A DNA stretch of 64,000 nt from Calditrichota bacterium (lineage in GTDB: Bacteria > Calditrichota > Calditrichia > Calditrichales > J004): the NCBI GenBank assembly GCA_024277115.1, contig JAJRVW010000017.1, positions 18,333 to 82,332 on the forward strand, given 5' to 3'. This document shows positions 41,277-51,699 of the stretch, piece by piece. Position 1 is the stretch's first letter. Each line of letters starts with the position of its first letter. The position numbers were made by a program, and so were the translations under genes. The notes below the pieces were generated by a model. It worked only from the letters and a program-made list of their open reading frames with translations, did no database searches and had not been told where the DNA came from.

Positions 41277-41924
41277 ATGACACCGACCCGTTACAAAAAA
41301 ATCCTGCACATGCTAAAACAACGGCAACCTGATTTAACTGTGCTAATGGAAAATGTACACAAAAGCCATAATTTAGCTGCCATCGCCCGTACATGTGACG
41401 CTGTGGGCATTCCAAAAATCCATGCCATCACCCGCTTTGAAAAGATGACCCTGAGCCAGGATGCAGCAAGTGGAAGCGGAAGATGGGTCGATGTAGAAAT
41501 TCATAATACTATTGGGCAGGCTTACTCTGTTTTAAGAGAGAACGGTTTTCAGCTTTTAACGGCCCATTTTAGCGCAGAAGCTAAAGATTTCCGGGAAATT
41601 GATTTCACAAAACCGACTGCGATAATTATGGGTCAGGAACTGGACGGACTAACCGCCGAAGCAATTGCCAAAGCGGATGGAAGTATAATAATCCCCATGT
41701 ATGGCATGGTACAATCTTTAAATGTTTCTGTGGCTACGGCAATAATATTATACGAAGCACAGCGGCAACGTGTATCGGCGGGGATGTATGATAATTGTAA
41801 ACTGGACAATAAGTTTATCAATGATTTTATTTTTAAAAAAGGGTATCCACGGCTTGCGGCAAGGTACAAAGAACGGGGCGAAGAATTTCCTGCTTTGAAT
41901 GATGAAGGGAAGATAGTGGAGTAA
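41277..41924 (+). CDS. trmH: tRNA (guanosine-2'-O-)-methyltransferase, SpoU family
   Basis: NVHKSHNLAAIARTCDAVGI; IIMGQELDGLT; IPMYGMVQSLNVSVATAIIL. Confidence 0.9.
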   Translation: MTPTRYKKILHMLKQRQPDLTVLMENVHKSHNLAAIARTCDAVGIPKIHAITRFEKMTLSQDAASGSGRWVDVEIHNTIGQAYSVLRENGFQLLTAHFSAEAKDFREIDFTKPTAIIMGQELDGLTAEAIAKADGSIIIPMYGMVQSLNVSVATAIILYEAQRQRVSAGMYDNCKLDNKFINDFIFKKGYPRLAARYKERGEEFPALNDEGKIVE

Positions 41925-42015
41925 TACTCCAAAGTATAAGCGCGTCTTTATATAGTTATATAAAGATTGTAACACAATGACAACGCTGTTTTAAAGGAAT
42001 AATTTTTATTAAAAA

Positions 42016-42040
42016 AAAGGCCACGCAAAGCGTGGCCTTT
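42016..42040. terminator. Bidirectional terminator between convergent trmH and TonB receptor
   Basis: AAAGGCCACGCAAAGCGTGGCCTTT with flanking A and T tracts. Confidence 0.85.
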
Positions 42041-42059
42041 TTCGTTAAAACTACTTTTT

Positions 42060-44852
42060 TTACAGGTTAAAAGACAAACGAGAGAATAAATAACGTCCAT
42101 TAACACCAAACTGCTTAGACCTTCTTGAGTACAAGAAACGGCCGTTACTCTGATTTGCAGCAATAGCTTTATCAGGATAAGTATCAAGAAGATTATTGAT
42201 ACCAACAGTAAGCCAAGTATGGTTTAGGACTTTATAGCCAACACTTGCATCAAAAACCCATTTACCTGCAAATGTTTGCTGGTTATCAACATTATTTGTT
42301 GCTTCCTGAACTTCACCAAAATAAACACCTCTTAACATGGCATTCCAGTTTGTACGCGTATATGTTTCTGTAAGGTTTATTTTTGTGTGAGGCACAGCTG
42401 ATTCAAGATAAATACGGCTTGTCTCATCAAAATAAGTTGACTCTTTGTCTTTCAATAAATCTGAAGAATGAATATCGCCTTCACGTACGGTTTCAGAATA
42501 AGTACCCGAAATATCAGTTCTTAAGAAGGCATCATCCGAAATATCATATCTATGCGAAATAACAACATCAACACCCTGCGTCTTCGTGTCGATAGCATTG
42601 GCAAAGAAAGCGGCGCCTGTGGCATTTACACTGGATAATAACGATTCCAGCTCTGCATCTTTTGCACTGGCAGGATTACCGTTGTCATCAAATGAAGGTT
42701 TAAATGTACCTGTCTTTACAACACGATCCTGAATATTAATCTGATAAGCATCGATAGTTACTGTTAGTTGTAATTCAGGTAAGTTTCCTGTAACACCTAA
42801 ACTAAGGTTTTGAGAAATTTCTTCTTTTAACTTCGGAATACCAAGGATTTGTGCAACGCGGCTATCATTCGAAAATGTACCGATTTCATTGGGAATACCA
42901 TCAACAAATAATGTAGAAGTAGCATTAAAATTAATCTGATGTAATGACGGTGCACGGAAACCAGTACTAAAAGCGCCACGTACTGCATAATCATCAGCTA
43001 ATTTAATACGTCCTGTAAATTTAATATTATTTGTAGAACCAAAATCACTGTAATCTTCAAATCTGTAAGCAAACCCACCAAAAATATTCTCGGTAATGTC
43101 TAATTCCAAATCAGTATAAAATGCAAAGCTGGAACGATATGCATTTAATTCATTGGCAGGACGGAAGCCAGGAAATACCTGTGCGCCACCTGGACGAGCT
43201 TTACCGTTTGGACCTTTAACAATCAATGAATCCGGTGTATTTGGAGTTACAATATCACCATTTTTGTCATATTTTGCATATGAGCCTTCTTCACCGGCAA
43301 AAATTTCATAATTTTCATAACGGTACTCAAAACCGAAAGCCATGTTAAAACCTTCCATCATATCATCAATATGACGAGTAGCATCAAAATTGGCTGTATT
43401 TTGAGTAAAAGCAAAACCACCAGAATTATAGCTTGTTTTTGTAGCGTCTTCTAAAGAAGCATTAAGTGTATTGCCGATTTGGAATTGGAAGCTGTTACGT
43501 CCCCAAGTGTTACTAAGGTCTAAATTCCATCCCTTTGCTTTACCACGAATACCGATGGCAAAAGACTGATCATGAATATTAGAGTTTATTTCTGGCAAGA
43601 AACCGTTTTCGTAAACACTCGTTACTGTTCTTTCCTGATATGGTAAACGATAAAAACCGGCTGAGTTACCATTTCTATAGCTTATACCGCCAAAAGCATA
43701 CATTTCAGATGTTTTGCTTGTCGGTAAAACCATATTCATAAAAGCAGCACCACTTTTATATGCGGATTGTCCAACACGCATATTATAATCGCTTCTTTTC
43801 TGGCCACGTCGTACAAGTTCGTCCTCAGTTATATCATCACCGGGATCACCCGTATAGTTAGGATCGTTAAAGCCGGCAAAAATCTGCCCTCCCCACTCTT
43901 TCATTCTATTCGTCGGGTTTCTATCTTCATAAGAACCGGTCATATTGATAAAACCACCATCTTCGCCAATTGGCAAGCCATAGTTCATAGAAACGTTTTT
44001 AAATTCACCATCAGAAGTTCCTTCGGACTCAGAAGAATAATAAGCGCCTGAGTTAGCCGTAACGTTTAATTTATCTGTCGCATCGCGTAATACAATATTG
44101 ATTACACCAGCGATGGCATCAGAGCCGTACTGTGCAGCAGCACCATCACGTAAAACTTCGATCCGCTTAATGGAAGCTGTTGGGATTGCATTTAAATCTG
44201 TACCCACATTACCACGGCCAAAAGTACCGTTTACATTAACAAGGGAAGTAGTATGCCGCCTTTTACCGTTGATTAATACCAAAACCTGGTCGGGGCCTAA
44301 TCCACGTAACGAAGCCGGATCGATATGGTCAGTACCATCCGAAATTGTTTGTGTGTTAGACGAGAAAGACGGGGCAACATAATTTAAAATCTCGTTTAAT
44401 GTTACCTGAGGCGCCTGTGACACAAGTTGCTGAATATCCAAAACATCTACAGGAACAACTGTTTCAGTAGCAGTACGAGGCCTTTGGGCACGAGAACCAA
44501 TAACTACAACCGTCTCGGCCAACTCGGCAATTGTTTGTGATGTTTCAAAATCTAAATGTGTTGTCTCACCTGCATTTACGGTTACTTCTTTGTCAATCGT
44601 CTCGTAACCAATGCTCGTGATGCGCACAGTGTAAGTTCCTGCGCCGATTGTAATAACATATTCGCCATTACCATCGGTAGCAGCACCTGTAAATTCATTT
44701 AATACTTCAACGTTCACACCCACAAGCACGTCGCCGTTGTCTCCGTCAGAGACTGTACCGGCTATCTTGCCTGTTTGTGCAAAAGCAGTTCCAAAAAGGA
44801 ACAAGCTTAAAATAAATGATAAAACGAATTGAGCAGTAGAATTTCTACCCAT
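42060..44852 (-). CDS. TonB-dependent receptor with carboxypeptidase-like domain
   Basis: GKIAGTVSDGDNGDVLVGVNVEVL...; LRGLGPDQVLVLINGKRRHTTSLVNVNG; barrel C-terminus. Confidence 0.92.
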   Translation of the reverse strand: MGRNSTAQFVLSFILSLFLFGTAFAQTGKIAGTVSDGDNGDVLVGVNVEVLNEFTGAATDGNGEYVITIGAGTYTVRITSIGYETIDKEVTVNAGETTHLDFETSQTIAELAETVVVIGSRAQRPRTATETVVPVDVLDIQQLVSQAPQVTLNEILNYVAPSFSSNTQTISDGTDHIDPASLRGLGPDQVLVLINGKRRHTTSLVNVNGTFGRGNVGTDLNAIPTASIKRIEVLRDGAAAQYGSDAIAGVINIVLRDATDKLNVTANSGAYYSSESEGTSDGEFKNVSMNYGLPIGEDGGFINMTGSYEDRNPTNRMKEWGGQIFAGFNDPNYTGDPGDDITEDELVRRGQKRSDYNMRVGQSAYKSGAAFMNMVLPTSKTSEMYAFGGISYRNGNSAGFYRLPYQERTVTSVYENGFLPEINSNIHDQSFAIGIRGKAKGWNLDLSNTWGRNSFQFQIGNTLNASLEDATKTSYNSGGFAFTQNTANFDATRHIDDMMEGFNMAFGFEYRYENYEIFAGEEGSYAKYDKNGDIVTPNTPDSLIVKGPNGKARPGGAQVFPGFRPANELNAYRSSFAFYTDLELDITENIFGGFAYRFEDYSDFGSTNNIKFTGRIKLADDYAVRGAFSTGFRAPSLHQINFNATSTLFVDGIPNEIGTFSNDSRVAQILGIPKLKEEISQNLSLGVTGNLPELQLTVTIDAYQINIQDRVVKTGTFKPSFDDNGNPASAKDAELESLLSSVNATGAAFFANAIDTKTQGVDVVISHRYDISDDAFLRTDISGTYSETVREGDIHSSDLLKDKESTYFDETSRIYLESAVPHTKINLTETYTRTNWNAMLRGVYFGEVQEATNNVDNQQTFAGKWVFDASVGYKVLNHTWLTVGINNLLDTYPDKAIAANQSNGRFLYSRRSKQFGVNGRYLFSRLSFNL

Positions 44853-45232
44853 ATATACCTCCTGTTGTGATGTAATTATTTAGTGAAAGCTTAGTTAGTT
44901 GAGTCGTTGGTTACATTTTTTCAGAAATTTTAGTTATTCCTAACAGCAGAGATTGGGTTCTCTGTTCCCCCTGATGTAACAAAAAAAATGTACAATATCT
45001 GATAAAGATACATATTTTGTGATTTTTGTCAAGAAAATGAGTTAAGATTTTTTAATAAAATTTTAGTTATTCTTCAATAAAATTTATTATTATCCACAGA
45101 ATTTAAGCCTTTAACCTATTAAATTTAAAAGAGTTGTGAATGCTTATTTTTTATTACTATTTTTTTATTACTATTTTTTTTATTGATAGATAAAAAAAGC
45201 TTTATTTACGAAAATTTTTACCATATATTATT

Positions 45233-45246
45233 ACCGACCGGTCGGT
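45233..45246. promoter_or_regulatory. TetR-family operator-like palindrome
   Basis: ACCGACCGGTCGGT, a perfect 14-nt palindrome 19 nt upstream of the tetR ATG. Confidence 0.75.
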
Positions 45247-45265
45247 CATGTAAAACTGGAGCAAA

Positions 45266-45910
45266 ATGTCACCAAAAATTATTGATAAAGATGCAAAGAA
45301 AAAACTAATCGTTCAGGCGGCCATGCAAGTCTTCTCCCAAAAGGGGGTTGCAAAGGCCAAAATGATTGATATTGCCAAGGCAGCCGGTATTGGCAAAGGA
45401 ACAATCTATGAATATTTTCGCAGTAAAGAGGAAATATTCAATGAGGCATTTAATGCTATGTTTTCTGATATGGATACCATGTTAAACGATGTCCTGCAAG
45501 ATACAGAAGATCCCATGCAAAAATTAATTTTAATTATTGGCATCACTCTTGATTACCACGAAAAAGACGGCGGAGAGTTTGCCGGAGTGATGATGGATTT
45601 TTGGGCAGAAGGTATCCGTACAAAGAATGAAGAAGTATTAAATACAATCAACCTTAAACAAATTTACGAACAGTACAGAACGATGATTTCTCAGATAGTG
45701 CGCGAGGGGATTGAAAAAGGGATATTTAAAGCCGTAGACCCAACAGCTTTTGCAGCCATCACAATTGCCGCGCTCGATGGCCTCTTTTTACAAATCATCA
45801 TGGAGCCCAATATTATCAATATTAAAAATGTTAAAGACACCTTTACCGAAACACTGCTGGCCGGCCTTTTATGCAAAAAAGAAGATACCATTTTAGGGGG
45901 CACAAAATGA
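45266..45910 (+). CDS. TetR/AcrR family regulator
   Basis: N-terminal HTH AAMQVFSQKGVAKAKMIDIAKAAGIGKGTIYEYFRSKEEIFNEAF. Confidence 0.93.
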   Translation: MSPKIIDKDAKKKLIVQAAMQVFSQKGVAKAKMIDIAKAAGIGKGTIYEYFRSKEEIFNEAFNAMFSDMDTMLNDVLQDTEDPMQKLILIIGITLDYHEKDGGEFAGVMMDFWAEGIRTKNEEVLNTINLKQIYEQYRTMISQIVREGIEKGIFKAVDPTAFAAITIAALDGLFLQIIMEPNIINIKNVKDTFTETLLAGLLCKKEDTILGGTK

Positions 45911-46641
45911 ACTCAAATTATTTGAAAACTGTTTTTTTGATTTTCTTATTAAATACCCTGCATCTCTCTGCCCAGGAAACAGCGCGTGACATTGTTCAAA
46001 AATCGAATGAGGTCATGCGTGCAAAAAGTAGCTTTGCCGTACTCCGAATGAAAATTATTAAACCCGACTGGTCACGCGAGATGACCCTGAAAATATGGTC
46101 GATCGAACCAGACTATTCCCTTTTAATAATTACAGCGCCGGCGCGGGATAAAGGCACTGTAACGCTTAAAAGAAAACAGGAGGTCTGGAATTATATCCCA
46201 ACGGTGCAAAAAACGATTAAAATTCCTCCTTCAATGATGCTGCAATCCTGGATGGGTTCGGATTTTACAAACGACGATCTTGTGCGCCAATCATCCATCG
46301 TTGAAGACTATGAACACAGCATTATCGGTGAAGAAGAATTTGAAGGGTACCTCTGCTATAAAATTCAGCTGACCCCAAAGCCGGATGCAGGGGTTGTGTG
46401 GGGAAAAATCATCATGTGGGTTTCTAAAGAAGGGTACCTCCAGTTAAAAATGGACCATTTTGACGAGGACGGTTATCTCGTTAAAACCATGAAGGGCAGC
46501 AAAGTAAAAAAAATGGGCGGACGGATAATCCCAACATTTTGGGAAATGATCCCAAATGATGAGCCCGGCCAAAGGACAATTATGGAATACCTGGAAGTTG
46601 AATTCAACAAAAAAATAAATCCACGTTTCTTTTCGCAGTAA
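45907..46641 (+). CDS. LolA-like outer-membrane lipoprotein-sorting protein
   Basis: Signal peptide; AKSSFAVLRMKIIKPDWSREMTLKIWS...VWNYIPTVQKTIKIPPSMMLQSWMGSDFTNDDLV. Confidence 0.85.
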   Translation: MNSNYLKTVFLIFLLNTLHLSAQETARDIVQKSNEVMRAKSSFAVLRMKIIKPDWSREMTLKIWSIEPDYSLLIITAPARDKGTVTLKRKQEVWNYIPTVQKTIKIPPSMMLQSWMGSDFTNDDLVRQSSIVEDYEHSIIGEEEFEGYLCYKIQLTPKPDAGVVWGKIIMWVSKEGYLQLKMDHFDEDGYLVKTMKGSKVKKMGGRIIPTFWEMIPNDEPGQRTIMEYLEVEFNKKINPRFFSQ

Positions 46642-46669
46642 AACATGAAACGGGTTAGATAGAAAAACA

Positions 46670-46697
46670 GTAGAGATGCGATTTATTACGTCTCTAC
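46670..46697. repeat. REP-like palindrome GTAGAGATGCGATTTATTACGTCTCTAC
   Basis: Imperfect palindrome; same family as 47950-47977. Confidence 0.6.
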
Positions 46698-46711
46698 CTT
46701 AAGGATATGCC

Positions 46712-47926
46712 ATGCTTCTCAAACTTGCCTGGAAAAATATCTGGCGTAACAAAAAACGGACCCTGATCGTTTCGGCCTCGGTATATTTTGCCGTCATTCT
46801 TGCCGTTATTATGCGTTCGGCCCAACTTGGGTCATACAGTTACATGATCCATTCATCGGCAAAAATGCAAACCGGCTACCTGCAAATCCAGGGCAAAGGC
46901 TTTTGGTAAAACCGTTCCCTCGACAAAAGCATCAAACTATCCCCTGCTTTTTTAGATTCGCTTGCCGGGCTGCCGCACATCACCTCAATCACCCCAAGGC
47001 TGGAAACATTTGCCCTGCTCTCCCGCGACAGCATCACAAAAGTGGCGGCTGTGGTTGGCATCGATCCACAAAAAGAAGAAGCCATGACCGGCTTAAAAGA
47101 ACGGCTTGTTTCAGGCGCATTCCTTACAAATTCCGATACAGGCATGTTGTTGGCCGAAGGGTTGGCCCGGAGGATGAAAATCGGGATTGGCGATTCCCTG
47201 ATTCTTTACGGTTCCGGTTATCACGGGCACATTGCCGCCGCTGCGCTGACAGTGCATGGCATTGTAAAACTGCCTTTGCCCCAAATGAATAATCAACTGG
47301 CTTTTTTGGAATTAAAAAACGCACAGTTTATTTATGCCGCGCCGGGGCTTATAACTTCCCTCTCTATCATGATTGATAATATTGCCCATTTGGCCCAAAC
47401 CGATACGGCTGTGCATACATTGATCAACAAAAAAAGCACTGTGATGACCTGGGACGAAATGATGCCCGAGCTGGTGCAAAGCATACAGGTAGACAATGCC
47501 GGCGGCCTGATAATGGTTGGGATTTTATACATGGTTATCGCCTTTGGGATTTTTGGGACCATTATGATGATGACAGCCGAGCGTGAGAAGGAATTTGGTA
47601 TTTTAAACGGCATTGGGATGAAAAAAAATAAACTGATTTTTGTCTCCATCCTTGAAAGTTTTATGGTTTCATTTATTGGGGTAATTGCCGGGGTCCTCTC
47701 AAGCATCCCAATCACCTATTATTATAAAAGTAACCCCATTGTGCTAAGCGGCGACTCCGCCAAGGCCTGGGTAAGCCTGGGGATTGAGCCCATAATGACT
47801 TTTAGCGTCGATCCGACAATTTATCTCTCGCAATCAATAATTGTATTTATTATTGCGTTGATTTGTGCATTCTATCCGCTGTTTTTTATAAGTAAACTGA
47901 ATGTTGTATCGGCCATGCGTAAATAA
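46712..47926 (+). pseudogene. FtsX/LolE-type ABC permease interrupted by an in-frame TAA at 46907-46909
   Basis: MLLKLAWKNIWRNKKRTLIV...GYLQIQGKGFW*NRSLDKSIKLSPAFLDSLAGLPHITSITPRLETFALLSRDSITKVAAVVGIDPQKE...; 46712 and 47042 share the same frame. Confidence 0.85.
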
Positions 47927-47949
47927 CGGGTTATGGCAACACAATCACG

Positions 47950-47977
47950 GTAGAGACGCGATAAATCGCGTCTCTAC
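47950..47977. repeat. REP-like palindrome GTAGAGACGCGATAAATCGCGTCTCTAC
   Basis: Near-perfect 28-nt palindrome; second copy of the 46670 repeat. Confidence 0.7.
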
Positions 47978-48023
47978 GCCCTGGTCATAAAAAAAATTAT
48001 ATTTAATTTGTTAGGGAAAATCC

Positions 48024-49241
48024 ATGTTACTTCAGTTGGCCTGGAAAAATATCTGGCGTAATAAAAAACGCAGCACGGTAATAATTTTTGCGATCTTGTT
48101 GGGATTATGGGCTGGGCTTTTCTCCGGTGCAACCATGATGGGCATGGCCTAATCCATGGTAAATTCGGCCATAGAACGCTATCTTGGCCATATTCAAATC
48201 CATACAAAAAAGTTTCAGGATGACAGGCAAATTGGTTATGACCTGAAAAACCTGGAAGCGCTTCGAAAAATTATTGGGGCGCAAGATTCTATCCTTGCTT
48301 TTTCGGAACGGACAATTATCGAAGGGATGGCCGCTTCGGCAGCTTCATCCTTTGGTGTGCAAATTACCGGGATCGATCCGGCCAAAGAAAAAAAGGTGAT
48401 TGGCCTGAACAAAAAAGTGGTAGAAGGCGGCTTTTTAGAATCAAAAAGAAAGAACCAGATCCTCGTCGGGAAAAAACTGGCCGCGCGCCTTAACCTGAAA
48501 ATGCGTTCTAAAATAATTCTAACTTTTCAAGACAAAAAGGGTGAGATAATTTATCTGGCATGCCGCATTACCGGCATCTTTAAAACCGAATCCACAACTT
48601 TTGATGAATCGACGGTTTTTTTAAAACAAAAAGATTTGATGCGTGCCTTACAGATTAAAAAACCGATGATACATGAGATTGCCATCCGTGTAAAATCGCC
48701 TGATTTTGTAAACAAAGTGGAAAATAATTTGGCCGCTTTACTACCCGGTTTAAAAATAGAAAGCTGGAAAAACCTGGCGCCCGAACTGGCCTTTATCTCA
48801 TCATCGATGGAAGTATTTACTTATCTGTTTGTTTCAATCATCCTGTTTGCCCTGCTGTTTGGCATCACAAATAATATGCTGATGTCGGTGATGGAACGTA
48901 TCCGCGAGCTGGGCATTTTAACTGCCGTGGGTATGAAAAAATCCCGGATTTTTATAATGATCCTTTCCGAGACCATCATGCTCTCTTTAACCGGCGGAAT
49001 TTTAGGCATGGTTTTAGGCAATATAACAATTGACTATTTTAATGAGACAGGGATTGATCTTTCGGCCTTTGCCCATGGATTGGAAAATTTTGGTTCGGGT
49101 ACGATGCTCTACCCTTTTTTACCGGCGCCCATGTATATCGGCTTAACACTGATGATTTTTGTGGCCGCTAATTTTGCCGCCATTTTACCGGCATGGAAGG
49201 CGACGCATCTTGTTCCGGCCGAGGCGATCAGGACGTATTAA
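48024..49241 (+). pseudogene. FtsX/LolC-type ABC permease interrupted by an in-frame TAA at 48150-48152
   Basis: MLLQLAWKNIWRNKKRSTVIIFAILLGLWAGLFSGATMMGMA*SMVNSAIERYLGHIQIHTKKF...; continuous frame. Confidence 0.85.
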
Positions 49242-49351
49242 GATTGGAAGATTATTGAGTGTTCTTTATCGGGAAAAGATCGAAAAGAATGCACGCTTTT
49301 TAAATACAGGGCAAGAAAAAAATTTTAACACAAAAATTTCGTGAGGAAATA

Positions 49352-50020
49352 ATGGCGCTCATAGAATTAAAAAACATTACCAAAACATACAATACAACGG
49401 TTGTTCCCGTTCATGCCCTGCGTGATGTAAACCTAAGCATCGAACAAAAAGAATTTACTTCGATTGTCGGACCATCGGGATCGGGTAAAACTACCTTGTT
49501 AAATATTTTGGGTGGACTGGATAAGCCCACATCGGGGCAGGTGATCATTGATAATAAAGAAATTACCTCGATGCCGGCTGGGAAGTTGGTTGATTTCCGT
49601 TTAAATAATATTGGGTTTGTTTTTCAGGCCTACAACCTTATTCCGGTTTTAACTGCGCTAGAGAATGTAGAATTTATCATGCTCTTGCAAAATATCCCCA
49701 AAAAAGAACGCAAACAAAAAGCCGAACTCCTTTTGCAAGACGTGGGCCTGGGCGAGCGTATGGAGAGCCGGCCGTCGCAGCTCTCCGGCGGGCAACAGCA
49801 ACGTGTGGCCGTCGCCCGTGCCCTGGCCTCGCACCCGGCATTTGTTTTGGCCGATGAACCAACTGCCAATCTGGATTCTGAATCGGCCGAGGCCTTGTTG
49901 GACATGATGGAAGCCATGAACGAAAAACATGGCATGACTTTTATTTTCTCCACACATGACGCGCGGGTAATTAAAAGGGCCCGGCGGGTTATTACACTTG
50001 AGGATGGAAGGGTTAAATAA
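49352..50020 (+). CDS. LolD/MacB-type ABC ATPase
   Basis: Walker [28 protein letters not shown]; Walker [13 protein letters not shown]. Confidence 0.95.
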   Translation: MALIELKNITKTYNTTVVPVHALRDVNLSIEQKEFTSIVGPSGSGKTTLLNILGGLDKPTSGQVIIDNKEITSMPAGKLVDFRLNNIGFVFQAYNLIPVLTALENVEFIMLLQNIPKKERKQKAELLLQDVGLGERMESRPSQLSGGQQQRVAVARALASHPAFVLADEPTANLDSESAEALLDMMEAMNEKHGMTFIFSTHDARVIKRARRVITLEDGRVK

Positions 50021-50111
50021 TTGGAAATTGGAAATTGGAAATTGGAAATTGGAAATTGGAAATTGGAAATTGGAAATTGGAAATTGGAAATTGGAAATTG
50101 GAAATTGGAAA
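50021..50111 (+). repeat. Heptanucleotide tandem repeat, 13 x TTGGAAA
   Basis: Direct count of uninterrupted 7-nt units starting immediately after the LolD-like TAA stop. Confidence 0.97.
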
Positions 50112-51301
50112 AACTTATCTTTATTCAAATAATCTTGTCAACTTTTTTTTGGACGTGTTCGGCCTTAGCGCAGGATAACTGGGAAACCTATGGATACGCC
50201 AAATATCTTTTTTCTTCAACGGAAAATGACCTTCTCTCAAAGAATACGTTGACCGATCATCAAATTCACCTTCGGTTGAACAATCGCTGGTATGCCACGG
50301 AAAATTTGACTGCCGGGCTTGAGCTGCGCTTGCGTGGTTTTTATGGCGGTTTGGTGGAAAACCAATTTTTAACAGAACAAACGGTGGTCACCAACTATCC
50401 ATACACTAATTTGGGATCCGTTTTCCGGGATAAAAAATCAAGCCTGGCTTACGGCCAAATTGATCGATTATTTTTAGATTATAATTTCGGTGACTGGCAA
50501 TTTACATTGGGCCGCCAACGCATCGCCTGGGGCACAAGTTTTGTCTGGAATATCACCGACCTGTTTAACCCGCAATCTATCCTTGATTTTGATTATGAGG
50601 AAAAACCCGGTTCAGATGCTGTGCGCATCCAATATTTTACAGATGTGGATGGGCGGTTGGAGTTGGTTATAAAACCATCCCCGGATCGGTATGAACGCTC
50701 TGCTGCCCTACTATGGCTTTTTAATAATTGGGATTATGATTTTTATCTGATCGGCGCCTGGCAGTATGACAGGCCTGTTTTGGCAGCCGCCTTTGCCGGG
50801 GACATCCGGGGCGCGGGTTTTCGTGGCGAGTTTAAAATGAGTGATAAAATTTCACGTTCTCAGTTAGGCAGTACTTTTATTCCATTTATCAACACAAATT
50901 ATTCCGATTCCAATGTCAAAAGTATAAGCGCCGTAATATCGATTGATTATACTTTTGCCAGTTCGCTCTATCTCAACAGCGAGATACTTTACAATTCAAT
51001 TGGGAAAACAAAAAATACAGGAATTTACGCCCCTCAGGCAATCAAAGCCGGATTGCTCTCGCCGGCACACATATCCCTTTTTTTTGAGACGGCTTACGAT
51101 TTACATCCTTTATTACGCGGAGATATTTTTGTCCTTTTCAACCCGGATGATGAATCTATGATAGTCGCCCCGTCCCTAAGTTGGTCGGTAATTACAAATC
51201 TGGATTTATATTTAATTGGATTTATTGCAGACGGGGATTTATTGTCAGAATTTGGCAGTTTTGGTAAAGCCCTTTTTTTACGGACAAAGTTTTCTTTTTA
51301 G
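50021..51301 (+). CDS. Outer-membrane beta-barrel protein (porin/DUF1302-like) whose 5' end is the heptamer repeat; real start may be the last repeat TTG (50105)
   Basis: After (EIGNWKL)n the protein has signal peptide [34 protein letters not shown]; aromatic C-terminus LFLRTKFSF. Confidence 0.75.
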   Translation: MEIGNWKLEIGNWKLEIGNWKLEIGNWKLEKLIFIQIILSTFFWTCSALAQDNWETYGYAKYLFSSTENDLLSKNTLTDHQIHLRLNNRWYATENLTAGLELRLRGFYGGLVENQFLTEQTVVTNYPYTNLGSVFRDKKSSLAYGQIDRLFLDYNFGDWQFTLGRQRIAWGTSFVWNITDLFNPQSILDFDYEEKPGSDAVRIQYFTDVDGRLELVIKPSPDRYERSAALLWLFNNWDYDFYLIGAWQYDRPVLAAAFAGDIRGAGFRGEFKMSDKISRSQLGSTFIPFINTNYSDSNVKSISAVISIDYTFASSLYLNSEILYNSIGKTKNTGIYAPQAIKAGLLSPAHISLFFETAYDLHPLLRGDIFVLFNPDDESMIVAPSLSWSVITNLDLYLIGFIADGDLLSEFGSFGKALFLRTKFSF

Positions 51302-51324
51302 AACCTAAATTATAAATTTTAACC

Positions 51325-51589
51325 CGTTGTGCGAATTAGAAAAAATAGAAACAAAATAATTCCAACTAAATTTTTACAATAGGCCGCTCCGATGGAGCTT
51401 CTTGAAAACTATTGCGATTTTTGTTCTACAAATAGAACGTCCTTACAGGACGAAATAAAAAATTCCAATAGGAATGGTCTATTTGTAGAAAAAATGAATT
51501 TCTATGTTAGTAAAAGTTCCATAGGAACGACCTGCTTTTAAAATTTTACAACTATTATCAACAAATATGCTATTCTAATTCGCACAACG
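51325..51589. repeat. Nested-hairpin non-coding element bounded by a 17-bp inverted repeat
   Basis: CGTTGTGCGAATTAGAA (51325-51341) versus TTCTAATTCGCACAACG (51573-51589); inner TTCTACAAATAG/CTATTTGTAGAA and several mini-hairpins. Confidence 0.8.
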
Positions 51590-51699
51590 GTTAAATTTTA
51601 AACAGGATTTTTGGAATGAATCGACTGTGTCGATTTGTTTTAACACACATTGACACAGTCAATGCAGTCCAAAAAAAACTATATTTCAGGATTAGCAGG

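Noticed and set aside
45145-45185. Two copies of ATTACTATTTTTTT upstream of tetR as a phase-variable tract
   Set aside because: Only two copies in an AT-rich region; too weak to support slippage control.
49658-50128. 156-aa minus-strand ORF with FPISNFQ repeats
   Set aside because: Antisense translation of the heptamer repeat and of the LolD-like ATPase gene; no independent support.
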